From assembly GCA_947625265.1 (NCBI GenBank), contig CANQNM010000006.1, positions 1 through 32,857 on the forward strand: a DNA stretch of 32,857 nucleotides, written 5' to 3'. Of the stretch, positions 21,977 to 30,787 are shown piece by piece. The translations under genes and the position numbers were made by a program. Source of the stretch: an uncultured Clostridia bacterium (lineage in GTDB: Bacteria; Bacillota; Clostridia; Oscillospirales; CAG-272). The notes under the pieces were generated by a model. That model did no database searches and was not told the DNA's origin. It saw only the letters and a list, made by a program, of their open reading frames with translations. How positions within the stretch are numbered: the first letter of the stretch is position 1; every line of letters starts with the position of its first letter.

Positions 21977-23154
21977 TCTTTCATTTTTACGGGACACACC
22001 ATGTAAAGATACCGTCCGTCCTCTTTCTCTTTTCCGCCCTTCGCGGAGTTTTCAACGTCCTCCGGCCGTTCTTCGGTTCTTTCAATCACCACGCTCATGA
22101 GAGGCGTCGCCAAGGACAGCCGGATCCTTTCGTCCTCGATGGCGCGCAGCGCGTCCAAAAGAAACTTGCAGTTGAACCCGATGGTGATATCGTCTCCTGT
22201 TTTTTCTATTTCCATTTCATCGAACACCGAAGAGACAGAGGAAGCGGAACTCACTTTCAGCGTGTCCCCCTCAAAGACGCACTTCACATACCCCCGGATC
22301 TGTCCCACAGATTTGTCGTCGGTAACCAGCGATACTCTTTCCAGACACTGAATCAGTTCCTCTCTGTCCAATTCCACATGAATTCCGTTGTTCTTGGGAA
22401 TCACCCGCCGGTAGTCTATATATTCGCCGTCAATCAGTCTAGAGAAGAAAATACTTTCTCCAATACGGAAAATCACATGTTTTCTTCCAAAAGACAGCGT
22501 CACTTTCTCTTCTTCCCCGGGGGAAAGCATCTTTGAAAGTTCGTTGAGCGTTTTTCCCGGAACAATGAAGGAATCCTGCTCCCCTTCGCCCACTTTCAGC
22601 GCGCAGTCTTTCTCTCTCTTGGCCAGACGGTTTCCATCGCAGGAAACCATACAAAGTCCATGAGATGTGAGATTGAAATACGCGCCGCTAAGCACGGGTC
22701 TTTGATCGGACACCGAGACAGCGTGTTGAATTTGCCCGATCATTTTCTTTAAAAGTCCCTGAGAGATTTCCACGTTCCCTTCCCCTTCAAGATCGGGAAG
22801 TTTCGGAAAATCTCCTCCTGGAAGAGCGGAGAGGGAAAAGAGCGAATTTCCGCTGCTGATTTTCGCCTGACACCGGTCGTTGACCTCAATGACTACCTCC
22901 CGTTCAGGCATCATCCGGATCATTCTGAAAAGTTTTGAGGCGTTGATGATGAAGGATCCCTGTTCCCGCACCTGCGCCTTCACCGCCGTCCTGTATCCCT
23001 TCTCCAAATCGTAGGTGGAAAGAACGCACCTGTCGTTTCCTTCCGTCGTAAAAAGAACGCCTTCCAACTGCGTGATGGTGTTTTTATCTGAAACCGCGCT
23101 CATCGCGGGCGTCAGCGCTTCAATAAACAACTCCTTGTCTACTGCAATTTTCAT
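21973..23154 (-). CDS. dnaN: DNA polymerase III beta subunit (sliding clamp)
   Basis: MKIAVDKELFIEALTPAMSAVSDKNTITQLEGVLFTTEG; C-terminal MCPVKMKE; position between dnaA and recF. Confidence 0.95.
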   Translation of the reverse strand: MKIAVDKELFIEALTPAMSAVSDKNTITQLEGVLFTTEGNDRCVLSTYDLEKGYRTAVKAQVREQGSFIINASKLFRMIRMMPEREVVIEVNDRCQAKISSGNSLFSLSALPGGDFPKLPDLEGEGNVEISQGLLKKMIGQIQHAVSVSDQRPVLSGAYFNLTSHGLCMVSCDGNRLAKREKDCALKVGEGEQDSFIVPGKTLNELSKMLSPGEEEKVTLSFGRKHVIFRIGESIFFSRLIDGEYIDYRRVIPKNNGIHVELDREELIQCLERVSLVTDDKSVGQIRGYVKCVFEGDTLKVSSASSVSSVFDEMEIEKTGDDITIGFNCKFLLDALRAIEDERIRLSLATPLMSVVIERTEERPEDVENSAKGGKEKEDGRYLYMVCPVKMKE

Positions 23155-23204
23155 ATATGCGTAAACCCGATCCTTTCTGTGCATTTGTGAATATGAACTT
23201 TGAT

Positions 23205-23354
23205 CAGAGTGAAGACAAAGTCTTCGCGGGGCTTTGTCTCGTGCCCCATTTAGGGGATTTTCCCGAAAAGTTCCCTAAAAATCTTCAAAAACTTTTGAAA
23301 AAAGAGGTCGATACTCTTTTCACCTTTTGAAAAGTAAGGTTGTCTGCGGGCTGA
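23205..23354 (+). repeat. Multi-hairpin dispersed repeat, copy B
   Basis: CAGAGTGAAGACAAAGTCTTCGCGGGGCTTTGTCTCGTGCCCCATTTAGGGGATTTTCCCGAAAAG...TTCAAAAACTTTTGAAAAAAGAGGTCGATACT...TTGTCTGCGGGCTGA. Confidence 0.9.
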
Positions 23355-23372
23355 AACTCAAAAATCCTTGAG

Positions 23373-23607
23373 TTTTCCACAGAGAAAAGGGAAAACTTTT
23401 CAACTTTTCCACAAAAATTTCTGTGGAAAATATTTTTTTGTGTAAAAAACCTGTTCAAATCCCTGGGCGGATCTGTCGGCTAAAATCCGCGGCCCTCAGA
23501 CCCCTTTCTGTTCTCCACAGGTTCTTCTTCAAACTTCCCGCGCGATTTAAAGAATCTGCGGTTTTCGGAAACATCGGAAAATACGGCCGTTTTCGCACTT
23601 TCCCACA
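23373..23607. promoter_or_regulatory. oriC: Probable oriC: cluster of DnaA-box-like 9-mers plus AT-rich stretch
   Basis: TTTTCCACA at 23373 and 23405, inverted TGTGGAAAA at 23422, TTCTCCACA at 23511, TTTCCCACA at 23599; AT-rich aaaatttctgtggaaaatatttttttgtgtaaaaaa; between dnaA and dnaN. Confidence 0.75.
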
Positions 23608-23726
23608 GTTTCCCCAGCCCCTATTGCTGCTACGTCTGTCCTATATATAAATCTTTACATTTCTTCGTTTTTTCAAGTCCAAACCTATCGGTTCAATCCC
23701 ACATCCGAATATCCGAAACGCTTTTT

Positions 23727-25184
23727 TCACATTCCTCTGATGTCCTTGATGAGATCGAGAATCTCCACTTCCAGAATGGGAGATTTCTTTTTTTCATTCT
23801 CAATCACCGCAAGGGACGCCATCACGGTAGAGTGATCCCTGTCAAAGATTTTTCCGATTGCCGGCAAAGACATGTCGGTAATACTGCGAATGATGTAAAT
23901 ACAAATGTGCCTTGCCGTGGCGATTTCCTTGGTCTTTTTTCTGCTTTTGATGTCCGCCGGGGTCAGCCCGTAATTCCCGGAAACCTTTGCGATGATTCGA
24001 TCTACCACCTGGGAAACGGGTTCGTTGCCCGCCGTCAACTCCGCAATGCACCCCTTGGCCATCTCCTCGGTTACCGGCGCGCCGCTTAAAAACGCTTGCG
24101 CCGCGATCTTTTTCACCGCTCCCTCCAGTTGTCTGATGTTGGAACGGAGGCTCTCAGCTAGAAATTGCAGAACCGGCAAAGGAATATTGACCCCGATGTT
24201 CTTCGCTTTGTTCTTTAGAATCGCAAGGCGCAGTTCATAGTCGGGAAGTTGTACGTCTACGATCAGTCCCCATTCGAAGCGCCCCCGCAGCCGGTCTTCC
24301 AACGTTTTCATGTCCTTGGGCGGACGGTCTGCGGCAAGAATGATCTGCTTGTGGTCTTCATACAAAGCGTTGAACGTATGGAAAAATTCTTCCTGCGTGG
24401 ATTCCTTTCCCGCTATAAACTGAATGTCGTCGATGAGGAGAACATCCGCCTTTCTGTACTTGTTGCGGAACGCCAGCGTGTTTTCCCCCGCGATGCTTGC
24501 GACCAGTTCGTTTGTGAAATCGTCGCCCTTGACGTATACGATGTTCATCTGCGGAAAATTGGCGTGCAGTTCGTTGATGATGGCATACAGCAGATGCGTT
24601 TTTCCCAGACCGCTGGCGCCGTAGATGAAGAGAGGATTGAAAGAGGAGGAGGGTTTCTTGGCGATGGCCGTGCAGGCAGCGTGCGCCATTTTGTTGGAGG
24701 AACCCACGATAAAATTGTCAAAGGTGTACTCCGTGTTGGACATCTGCGGAATGAAAGGCATGTTGTATGAACCGGATTCTTTGGAATTTTCTAAGGAACC
24801 CGTTTGTCGGGACCCGTGAAGGCCTTCGGGGGAACCCGAGGGGTGTAAAGGATCGCCGAACTCCTGTTTTCCTGAGAAAAACCGTTCGTCGGTTTTTGTT
24901 TCTTCTTTGAGAATTTTCGGAAGATCCGGTTCCCCTTTTTCGGTGGAAACCACTTTGATCAGCGGGTCAAATCCGATGATTTCACACAGAGCTTCGGTCA
25001 TCGGAGCGGTATAGCGTTTTTCCACAATGTCTTTTTTTAAATCGCTGTCGATGGTGACCACTGCCCGATCGCCGTCAAGAAAAATAAGTTTTGTATCGGC
25101 GAACCAGAGATCGTATACCGATTTTGTGCTTTTTTCCCTTAAAGTTTCGAGAACCGAGGCCCAGATCTCATTCAGTGACTGCAT
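23727..25184 (-). CDS. dnaA: Chromosomal replication initiator protein DnaA
   Basis: NPLFIYGASGLGKTHLLYAI, DVLLIDDIQFIAGKESTQEEFFHTFN, domain IV ATARHICIYIIRSITDMSLPAIGKIFDRDHSTVMASL. Confidence 0.97.
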   Translation of the reverse strand: MQSLNEIWASVLETLREKSTKSVYDLWFADTKLIFLDGDRAVVTIDSDLKKDIVEKRYTAPMTEALCEIIGFDPLIKVVSTEKGEPDLPKILKEETKTDERFFSGKQEFGDPLHPSGSPEGLHGSRQTGSLENSKESGSYNMPFIPQMSNTEYTFDNFIVGSSNKMAHAACTAIAKKPSSSFNPLFIYGASGLGKTHLLYAIINELHANFPQMNIVYVKGDDFTNELVASIAGENTLAFRNKYRKADVLLIDDIQFIAGKESTQEEFFHTFNALYEDHKQIILAADRPPKDMKTLEDRLRGRFEWGLIVDVQLPDYELRLAILKNKAKNIGVNIPLPVLQFLAESLRSNIRQLEGAVKKIAAQAFLSGAPVTEEMAKGCIAELTAGNEPVSQVVDRIIAKVSGNYGLTPADIKSRKKTKEIATARHICIYIIRSITDMSLPAIGKIFDRDHSTVMASLAVIENEKKKSPILEVEILDLIKDIRGM

Positions 25185-25306
25185 ATAAACTTCCTTTCCT
25201 TTAACAGGGTGAAAATCTTTTTGTATGTTTACGGTTCACGGTTTACGCCCTATATCGGCGTTTTACGCGTCCGAAAAAGTGCGGAAGCGCCGTTAATCCG
25301 ACAATT

Positions 25307-25374
25307 CCTCCTAAAAAGTCCCTTACATGGGGCGCGGGGCAAAGCCCCGCATAAGACTTTGTCTTCACTTTGAT
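25307..25374 (-). repeat. Multi-hairpin dispersed repeat, partial copy C (proximal part only)
   Basis: Reverse complement reads CAAAGTGAAGACAAAGTCTTATGCGGGGCTTTGCCCCGCGCCCCATGTAAGGGACTTTTTAGG. Confidence 0.85.
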
Positions 25375-25495
25375 TTGGGGAAAACTTTTTGAAAAAAGTT
25401 TTTTCCAAACCCTTTTCAAAAACTTTTCACCAGATTTCCCGTTTGATTCCCGATCCTCTGTGCGGTGAGCGGCGCATGTAATTATATTTATATTT

Positions 25496-25524
25496 ATTAT
25501 AACATATATATCACCTTTTGGCAA
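25496..25524 (-). promoter_or_regulatory. Probable dnaA promoter
   Basis: On minus strand TTGCCA, 17 bp spacer, TATAAT; gives a ~300 nt leader that contains repeat copy C. Confidence 0.6.
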
Positions 25525-25605
25525 GACCTATTCACAAATTTACAAAAAATTTACCTTTGCATGGCCAAAAAAACTTCCTTTCAGTGGAAAAAACGAAAAT
25601 TGCCC

Positions 25606-25635
25606 TTGACAATTTCCGGTTTTTCGGTATATAAT
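25606..25635 (+). promoter_or_regulatory. rpmH promoter
   Basis: TTGACA (25606-25611), 18 bp spacer, TATAAT (25630-25635). Confidence 0.8.
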
Positions 25636-25707
25636 AAAAGACGTCGCAACGGGAAAACGGAAGAAATCGAAAAGAAAAATCGAAACGAAAGCGAGGTGTA
25701 TTCGGCG

Positions 25708-25842
25708 ATGAAAAGAACATACCAGCCCAAAAAACGTCAAAGACAGGTAGAGCACGGGTTCAGAAAAAGAATGAGCACAGCCAACGGCAGAAAAGTTTTG
25801 AAGAGAAGACGGCAGAAGGGCAGAGCGAGACTTTCCTACTGA
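25708..25842 (+). CDS. rpmH: 50S ribosomal protein L34
   Basis: [44 protein letters not shown], 44 aa L34 signature. Confidence 0.98.
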   Translation: MKRTYQPKKRQRQVEHGFRKRMSTANGRKVLKRRRQKGRARLSY

Positions 25843-25981
25843 TGGGAAGGACTGCACCGTCAGGCATATATACCGTCGGGCATCAGTTTTTTTCGGTAAA
25901 AAAGAGAAATTGCGAAAACGGTTTTTCGGATGCAGTTCCGAACGCCGCAACACAACCCGGGAGAAAGGGAAAAACACTCTT

Positions 25982-26131
25982 CAGCCCGCAGACAAACCGA
26001 CTTTTCAAAAGGTGAAGAAAGTATCGACCTCCTTTTTCAAAAGTTTTTGAAGGTTTTTAGGGGATTTTTCGGAAAAAGTCCCTTAAATGGGGCGCGGGGC
26101 AAAGCCCCGCAAAGACGTTGTCTTCCCTCTG
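25982..26131 (-). repeat. Multi-hairpin dispersed repeat, copy D, flanked by 7 bp direct repeat CACTCTT
   Basis: Reverse complement reads CAGAGGGAAGACAACGTCTTTGCGGGGCTTTGCCCCGCGCCCCATTTAAGGGACTTTTTCCGAAAAATCCCCTAAAAACCTTCAAAAACTTTTGAAAAAGGAGGTCGATACTTTCTTCACCTTTTGAAAAGTCGGTTTGTCTGCGGGCTG. Confidence 0.9.
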
Positions 26132-26436
26132 CACTCTTTTTGTTTTGTTTTTGGTTTTGCGGGCGCGCGGCTGCGTCCTGTAGAGTCGGGAACTGGGGGA
26201 AGGCGTCTGCGATTTTTCCTCCGGGCAGGAAAAGGGTGATCCGGCGGTTTTTTGCGGGGAAAAAGTTTAAAAAAAGCGCGTTCTTTTGAATATGCGGTTT
26301 TGTGATTTTCGTCTTTTGAAAATCCCGAATCTGAAATTTGAAATCTGAAAACGCACGGGGCTTGCGCTTACGGCAAGCAAAAAAGCATCGTCATACGTCA
26401 TACGTCGCAAAAGAGGTAAAAGAGGCAACGCTTTTG

Positions 26437-26811
26437 ATGAAATATGGGGTTCTGTGTGAAAATCACCTGTTTTTAAAGGTTTACGCGGCAAAGAACCGCG
26501 CCGGAGGAAGATTTGTAACGGTGTATGTGCTAAAGGATCTTCACGCCGCGAGACTGAAGAAAGAACACCCTCTCAAGAAAAAGATCAACCGTGCGGGAAT
26601 TTCGGTTTCAAAAAAACTGGGTTCGGCGGTTGAGAGAAACAGAATCAAAAGAATCATCAGGGAAGCGTACCGGCAGATTGAGAAGGAAACTCCGTTAAAA
26701 AAGGGAAAACTTATCGTTTTCTGCGCGAAAGAGGGCGCCGGAAAGCAGAAAACACACCAAATCAAGGGTGAATTGGTCAGAGCCTTTGAAAGGTTGGAGA
26801 TGTTTGAATGA
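26437..26811 (+). CDS. rnpA: Ribonuclease P protein component
   Basis: [27 protein letters not shown] signature; position after rpmH. Confidence 0.93.
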   Translation: MKYGVLCENHLFLKVYAAKNRAGGRFVTVYVLKDLHAARLKKEHPLKKKINRAGISVSKKLGSAVERNRIKRIIREAYRQIEKETPLKKGKLIVFCAKEGAGKQKTHQIKGELVRAFERLEMFE

Positions 26812-27080
26812 GGGCGTTTTTGGCGGCCGTTCACCGGTTTTTGGTGGAGAGCGCACTTCTTCCCGTGAAATTCTACAGGCGGTTTCTCTCTTCTTTTTTT
26901 GGAAGCAGCAAATGTAAATATCTTCCTACCTGTTCTGAATACGCGATGGAAGCGTTCAGAAAGCGCGGTATTTTTTGCGGTTTTTTTCTTAGCGTCTGGA
27001 GGATTCTGCGATGCAACCCTTTTTCCAAAGGCGGGTATGATCCCGTGCCTGAAAAAAGGGAAAAAAGCAAAAGAAAGTAA
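26808..27080 (+). CDS. yidD: Membrane protein insertion efficiency factor YidD
   Basis: [46 protein letters not shown]. Confidence 0.95.
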   Translation: MRAFLAAVHRFLVESALLPVKFYRRFLSSFFGSSKCKYLPTCSEYAMEAFRKRGIFCGFFLSVWRILRCNPFSKGGYDPVPEKREKSKRK

Positions 27081-27449
27081 AAAGTAAAATTTTAGAAAGA
27101 TTTCTCTTCCCGTTTGAATGTAGGAAAAAAACTTCCGAAAGGCAAGGAAGCGTATGCCATATGGCGGGAGTTTTGAATTCCCCGCGGTTCTCAGCAATTT
27201 GCAAATTGTCGAAGTTCCGTGGTTTTTTCGGTGACGAGGCGTATACTCACCGAATTCTGATTGATACGCGAAGAAAACGAGAGAAGGCAAAGGGCGGCGG
27301 TTGTATTCTTGCGGCGCGCACGCGCGTCCGAACCTGTTCGGCGGTTCGTCCGGAGTCCCGAGCCTTTGAAATTTCACAGTGAGGATGGGAAATTTGAATA
27401 CCGTCCGCCGGCGCATCGTTGCCGGAAAAAGAAAGGAAAAAACCGTCAA

Positions 27450-29105
27450 ATGAAAAAAAACATCCGCGCGACGCTTGCGCTGTTTCTTTGTTTGGCCACG
27501 CTTTTTCTCGCCGTCGGTTGTTTGTCGAACGTAAACTCTTCGATTGTGGAGGCGGACGAGAAAAAGGCCGAGGAAGCGGGCGTCGGCGTCAAGGAAGTGG
27601 AAATAGACGGAAAAACCGTCAAGAAATACGACAGTTGGTTTGTGGAAGAGGATGAAAAGCACAACGACGCGCAGGAGAAAAAGGGGATAAAATACTACAT
27701 CCTGATGCCTGTAGGAAAACTGCTGTCGCTGATCAACGGCATTGTACCCAGTTATATTTTCACTCTGTTTGTCTTTGCCGTGCTGATGAAGGTTCTCTTC
27801 TTCTGGTTCTCCTACAAACAGCAGAAGAGCATGGTAAAACAGGCCTATTTCAGGCCAAAACAGCGGGCAATTCAAAACAAATACAAGGGCAGAACCGATC
27901 AGGTCACCGCACAGAAAATGCAGCAGGAGATCTTAGAGGCGCAGCAGAAGGAAGGAATCAGTCCCTTTGGCGGGTGTTTGCCGCTGCTGATCCAGTTTCC
28001 CATCATCATCCTGCTTTACGAGGTGATCCGAAATCCACTGAGTTACGTGGCGGGATATTCCCAGACCACCATCAACGCCATCAAGAACGTGCTGTGCTAC
28101 AACGACGTTTCGACGCTGAACCTTTCGGAGAACATCCGGACGGCGGTGTCCTCCGGCACGGCGGCACGGTTGACCGAGTTGGATCTTGTGGCGGTTTTGC
28201 GCGACAACTGGGACAAGTTCAGCGACGTAGTGGGGATGTCCGGGAAAACTCTCTCAGGGTTGCCCAATTTCTACGCTTTCGGAAACTATATCGACTTGTC
28301 GGTCACGCCCAAAATCACCTTTGAATGGCCGGCAGTGCTCTATCTGCTCATTCCCGTGATCACGTTCCTTGCGGTTTGGCTCAGCATGAAACTGAACAGA
28401 AAAATGACTGGGGCCGTAACCGAGGAACCTGCGGAGGGCATGCCCGACATGTCTCTTGCGAACAAGATCATGGATCTCTCCATGCCCGCCATGAGCACGG
28501 TGTTCACCTTCATGTTTCCGGCGGTGTTGGGCGTGTACTGGATTTTCCAGAATATTTTAGGAACGCTGCAGCAATTCATCCTGAAGAAGATGATTCCCTT
28601 CCCGGTATTTACCGAAGAAGACTACAAAAGAGCCGAAAAGGAATACAATAAGGGCCGGGATATTCGGGAAGTGAAGAAGAAAACGCCGTCCGATCCCAAC
28701 AAGCCGAAGGTTCGTTCACTGCACCACATTGACGATGACGACGAAGACTACCCTGTTCTTCCCCCGATGAAAGAGGAACAAAAGGCGCAAAGCAGCGCGG
28801 TTCCGAAGGCGCCGCTCAAGAAGGAACCTGAAAGGAACGGCGAGGGAAAGAAAGGGAAAAAAGCAAAGACCGGAGAAAACAAAGAACCCCTGAGCGAGGC
28901 AGAAATTCCGGATAAGGCAGAAATTCTTGGACAGACAGAAGCCCCAAAACAGACGGAAAGCACGGAAAAAGCGAAAGAAACCGAAAACCGAAAGACAGCC
29001 GAAACCGCGGATACGGGGAAAGACGAAAACGCGGAAACAGACGGAAACGCTGTCGAAAGTGAACAAACCGGCAAAAACGAAAAACACAACGGGAAGAAAA
29101 AATGA
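27450..29105 (+). CDS. yidC: Membrane protein insertase YidC/SpoIIIJ with long charged C-terminal tail
   Basis: VLMKVLFFWFSYKQQKSMVKQAYFRPKQRAIQNKYKGRTDQ..KEGISPFGGCLPLLIQFPIIILLYEVIRNPL; lipobox-like LALFLCLATLFLAVGC. Confidence 0.95.
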   Translation: MKKNIRATLALFLCLATLFLAVGCLSNVNSSIVEADEKKAEEAGVGVKEVEIDGKTVKKYDSWFVEEDEKHNDAQEKKGIKYYILMPVGKLLSLINGIVPSYIFTLFVFAVLMKVLFFWFSYKQQKSMVKQAYFRPKQRAIQNKYKGRTDQVTAQKMQQEILEAQQKEGISPFGGCLPLLIQFPIIILLYEVIRNPLSYVAGYSQTTINAIKNVLCYNDVSTLNLSENIRTAVSSGTAARLTELDLVAVLRDNWDKFSDVVGMSGKTLSGLPNFYAFGNYIDLSVTPKITFEWPAVLYLLIPVITFLAVWLSMKLNRKMTGAVTEEPAEGMPDMSLANKIMDLSMPAMSTVFTFMFPAVLGVYWIFQNILGTLQQFILKKMIPFPVFTEEDYKRAEKEYNKGRDIREVKKKTPSDPNKPKVRSLHHIDDDDEDYPVLPPMKEEQKAQSSAVPKAPLKKEPERNGEGKKGKKAKTGENKEPLSEAEIPDKAEILGQTEAPKQTESTEKAKETENRKTAETADTGKDENAETDGNAVESEQTGKNEKHNGKKK

Positions 29106-29121
29106 GACAGGAGGAGCCGCT

Positions 29122-29778
29122 TTGAAACAGGAATTGATTGTCACAGGCGCGACCGTAAAGGAAGCATTGGAAAACGGTGCTTCCAAATTGGGTGTGATGC
29201 CTTCCGAACTGAAGTATGAGGTTTTGGTGGAACCGAAAAAGGGAGTGTTCCTCGGGATTGGAAGGGTGGAGGCGAAACTGAAGGTGACGTACGTTTCGGA
29301 TCCCACTGTTACGGCGTTGGAATTTGTAAACCTTTTGCTGGACGGCATGGACATCGGAGCGTCTGCGAAAGGGGAGGAAGGTCCCGACGGAGAGTTTCTC
29401 ATCCGCATTTCGGGGGAAAACGCCGGCGCGCTTATCGGGTATCACGGAGAAACGATGGATGCGCTGCAGTATCTCGTCAATCTTGCCGCCAACAAGAAAA
29501 CCGATGAGACAGACGAACGCAACTACCGCAGAATTCTTATAGACGTCGAGGACTACCGGGAACGGCGTGCGGAAACGCTCCGGGCGCTTGCCAGAAGAAC
29601 TGCACAGAGGGTGTTGAAATACAAAAAGAACATCGCGCTGGATCCCATGACTCCCTACGAAAGAAGGATCATTCATTCCGAAGTACAGAACATCAAAGGC
29701 GTGACCACCTATTCGGTGGGTGTTGACAACAACCGGAAAGTGATTGTGGCGTTGGAAGAGAAAAACAAGAACGGTTGA
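29122..29778 (+). CDS. jag: Jag/KhpB (SpoIIIJ-associated) RNA-binding protein
   Basis: Jag-N TGATVKEALENGASKLGVMPSELKYEVLVEPKKGVFLGIG, KH ISGENAGALIGYHGETMDALQYLVNL, R3H DPMTPYERRIIHSEVQ; TTG start behind GAGGAG. Confidence 0.94.
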   Translation: MKQELIVTGATVKEALENGASKLGVMPSELKYEVLVEPKKGVFLGIGRVEAKLKVTYVSDPTVTALEFVNLLLDGMDIGASAKGEEGPDGEFLIRISGENAGALIGYHGETMDALQYLVNLAANKKTDETDERNYRRILIDVEDYRERRAETLRALARRTAQRVLKYKKNIALDPMTPYERRIIHSEVQNIKGVTTYSVGVDNNRKVIVALEEKNKNG

Positions 29779-29840
29779 CTTTTTACATCCGCCGTACGCG
29801 ACGCGCTTGTTTTACGGTTTTTATACAGATTTTCAATATT

Positions 29841-29884
29841 CGGGCCGCCGGGTTTTACGAAACCCGACGGCCCGGTGTTTTGGC
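29841..29884 (+). terminator. Terminator-like hairpin downstream of jag
   Basis: GGGCCGCCGGGTTT (29842-29855) / AAACCCGACGGCCC (29860-29873), one mismatch, followed by ggtgttttgg. Confidence 0.65.
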
Positions 29885-29982
29885 GGATATTCTGTTCCCA
29901 ATATTCCAAAGAAAAGGTTTTCGCAGATTCCAAGAGGAAAGCAAAAGCACCCTTTGGGCGGGTTGGACCTTTGATATTTTGC

Positions 29983-30552
29983 TCAGGTTCTTTCAAAAAG
30001 AGGAAGCAACTGTTTTCCTTTCATGGCGTATTCCATGGCGAGGGGAATTTTTTCAAAGACGCTGACCAGCGAATTGGGTTTTTTCAGGGGATCGTCCTGT
30101 AGAAGCGGAACGAAGAAAACGTTCTTTCTCTGGTATAGTTTCGCGAGGTTTTCAAAACCGGCGCCCAGCGCATCGTTGGTGGCAAGGGCGAGAAGCAGGG
30201 GACGCTGATTGCGCAGGTGAGCCTTGGCGGCGAGCGTTACGGGGGTGTCCGACTGGCCGCAGGCCAATTTTGACAGGGATGTGCCGGTGAGGGGCGCGAT
30301 GATCATCAAATCGGGCTTCAACACCGGGCCGACAGGTTCCGCTTCCTCGATGGAGGCGATCATGGGACGGCCGCAGAGGGTTTCAATTTTTTTTATCCAA
30401 TCTTCCGCTTTTCCAAAGCGCGTGTCGGTATGCAAAAAATTGTAACTTCCCACCGGCAGAACCTCGTGTCCTTCGTCAACCAATTGTTTCAAAACCGCAA
30501 AAGATCGGGCGACAGTGCAGAAAGATCCGCAGAAGCCGTAACAAATTTTCAT
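29983..30552 (-). CDS. dpaB: Dipicolinate synthase subunit B
   Basis: MKICYGFCGSFCTVARSFAVLKQLVDEGHEVLPVGSYN...DLMIIAPLTGTSLSKLACGQSDTPVTLAAKAHLRNQRPLLLALATNDALG. Confidence 0.92.
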   Translation of the reverse strand: MKICYGFCGSFCTVARSFAVLKQLVDEGHEVLPVGSYNFLHTDTRFGKAEDWIKKIETLCGRPMIASIEEAEPVGPVLKPDLMIIAPLTGTSLSKLACGQSDTPVTLAAKAHLRNQRPLLLALATNDALGAGFENLAKLYQRKNVFFVPLLQDDPLKKPNSLVSVFEKIPLAMEYAMKGKQLLPLFERT

Positions 30553-30675
30553 AATTTTAACCGTGGCTTTCGATAGAGAAAGCCTCCTTTCTTTGAAGTT
30601 TTCGTCTGACCGAAAAGAACGCCGTTTTTCGGCGGTCAGACAAAAACCCGGAGCCGAAAAGGATTCGGGCGCCGA

Positions 30676-30749
30676 CGTCCTGTGTTTATTGCATCGTTTT
30701 AAGAATCGTGTAGGCGATGAGTTTTCCGGCATAGAGAGGGCCTATACCT
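30676..30749 (-). pseudogene. Diverged, frameshifted duplicate of the dpaA 3' end
   Basis: Reverse complement TTGCCAGGCAGGTATAGGCCCTCTCTATGCCGGAAAACTCATCGCCTACACGATTCTTAAAACGATGCAATAA aligns to the dpaA 3' end with one inserted base. Confidence 0.8.
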
Positions 30750-30787
30750 GCCTGGCAAAAATTTTGCCGGGCAAGAAGGCCCTGTAT

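Noticed and set aside
26541-27875. 444 aa minus-strand ORF across rnpA/yidD/yidC
   Set aside because: Antisense to three recognisable genes and to intergenic DNA; low-complexity Phe/Arg-rich composition.
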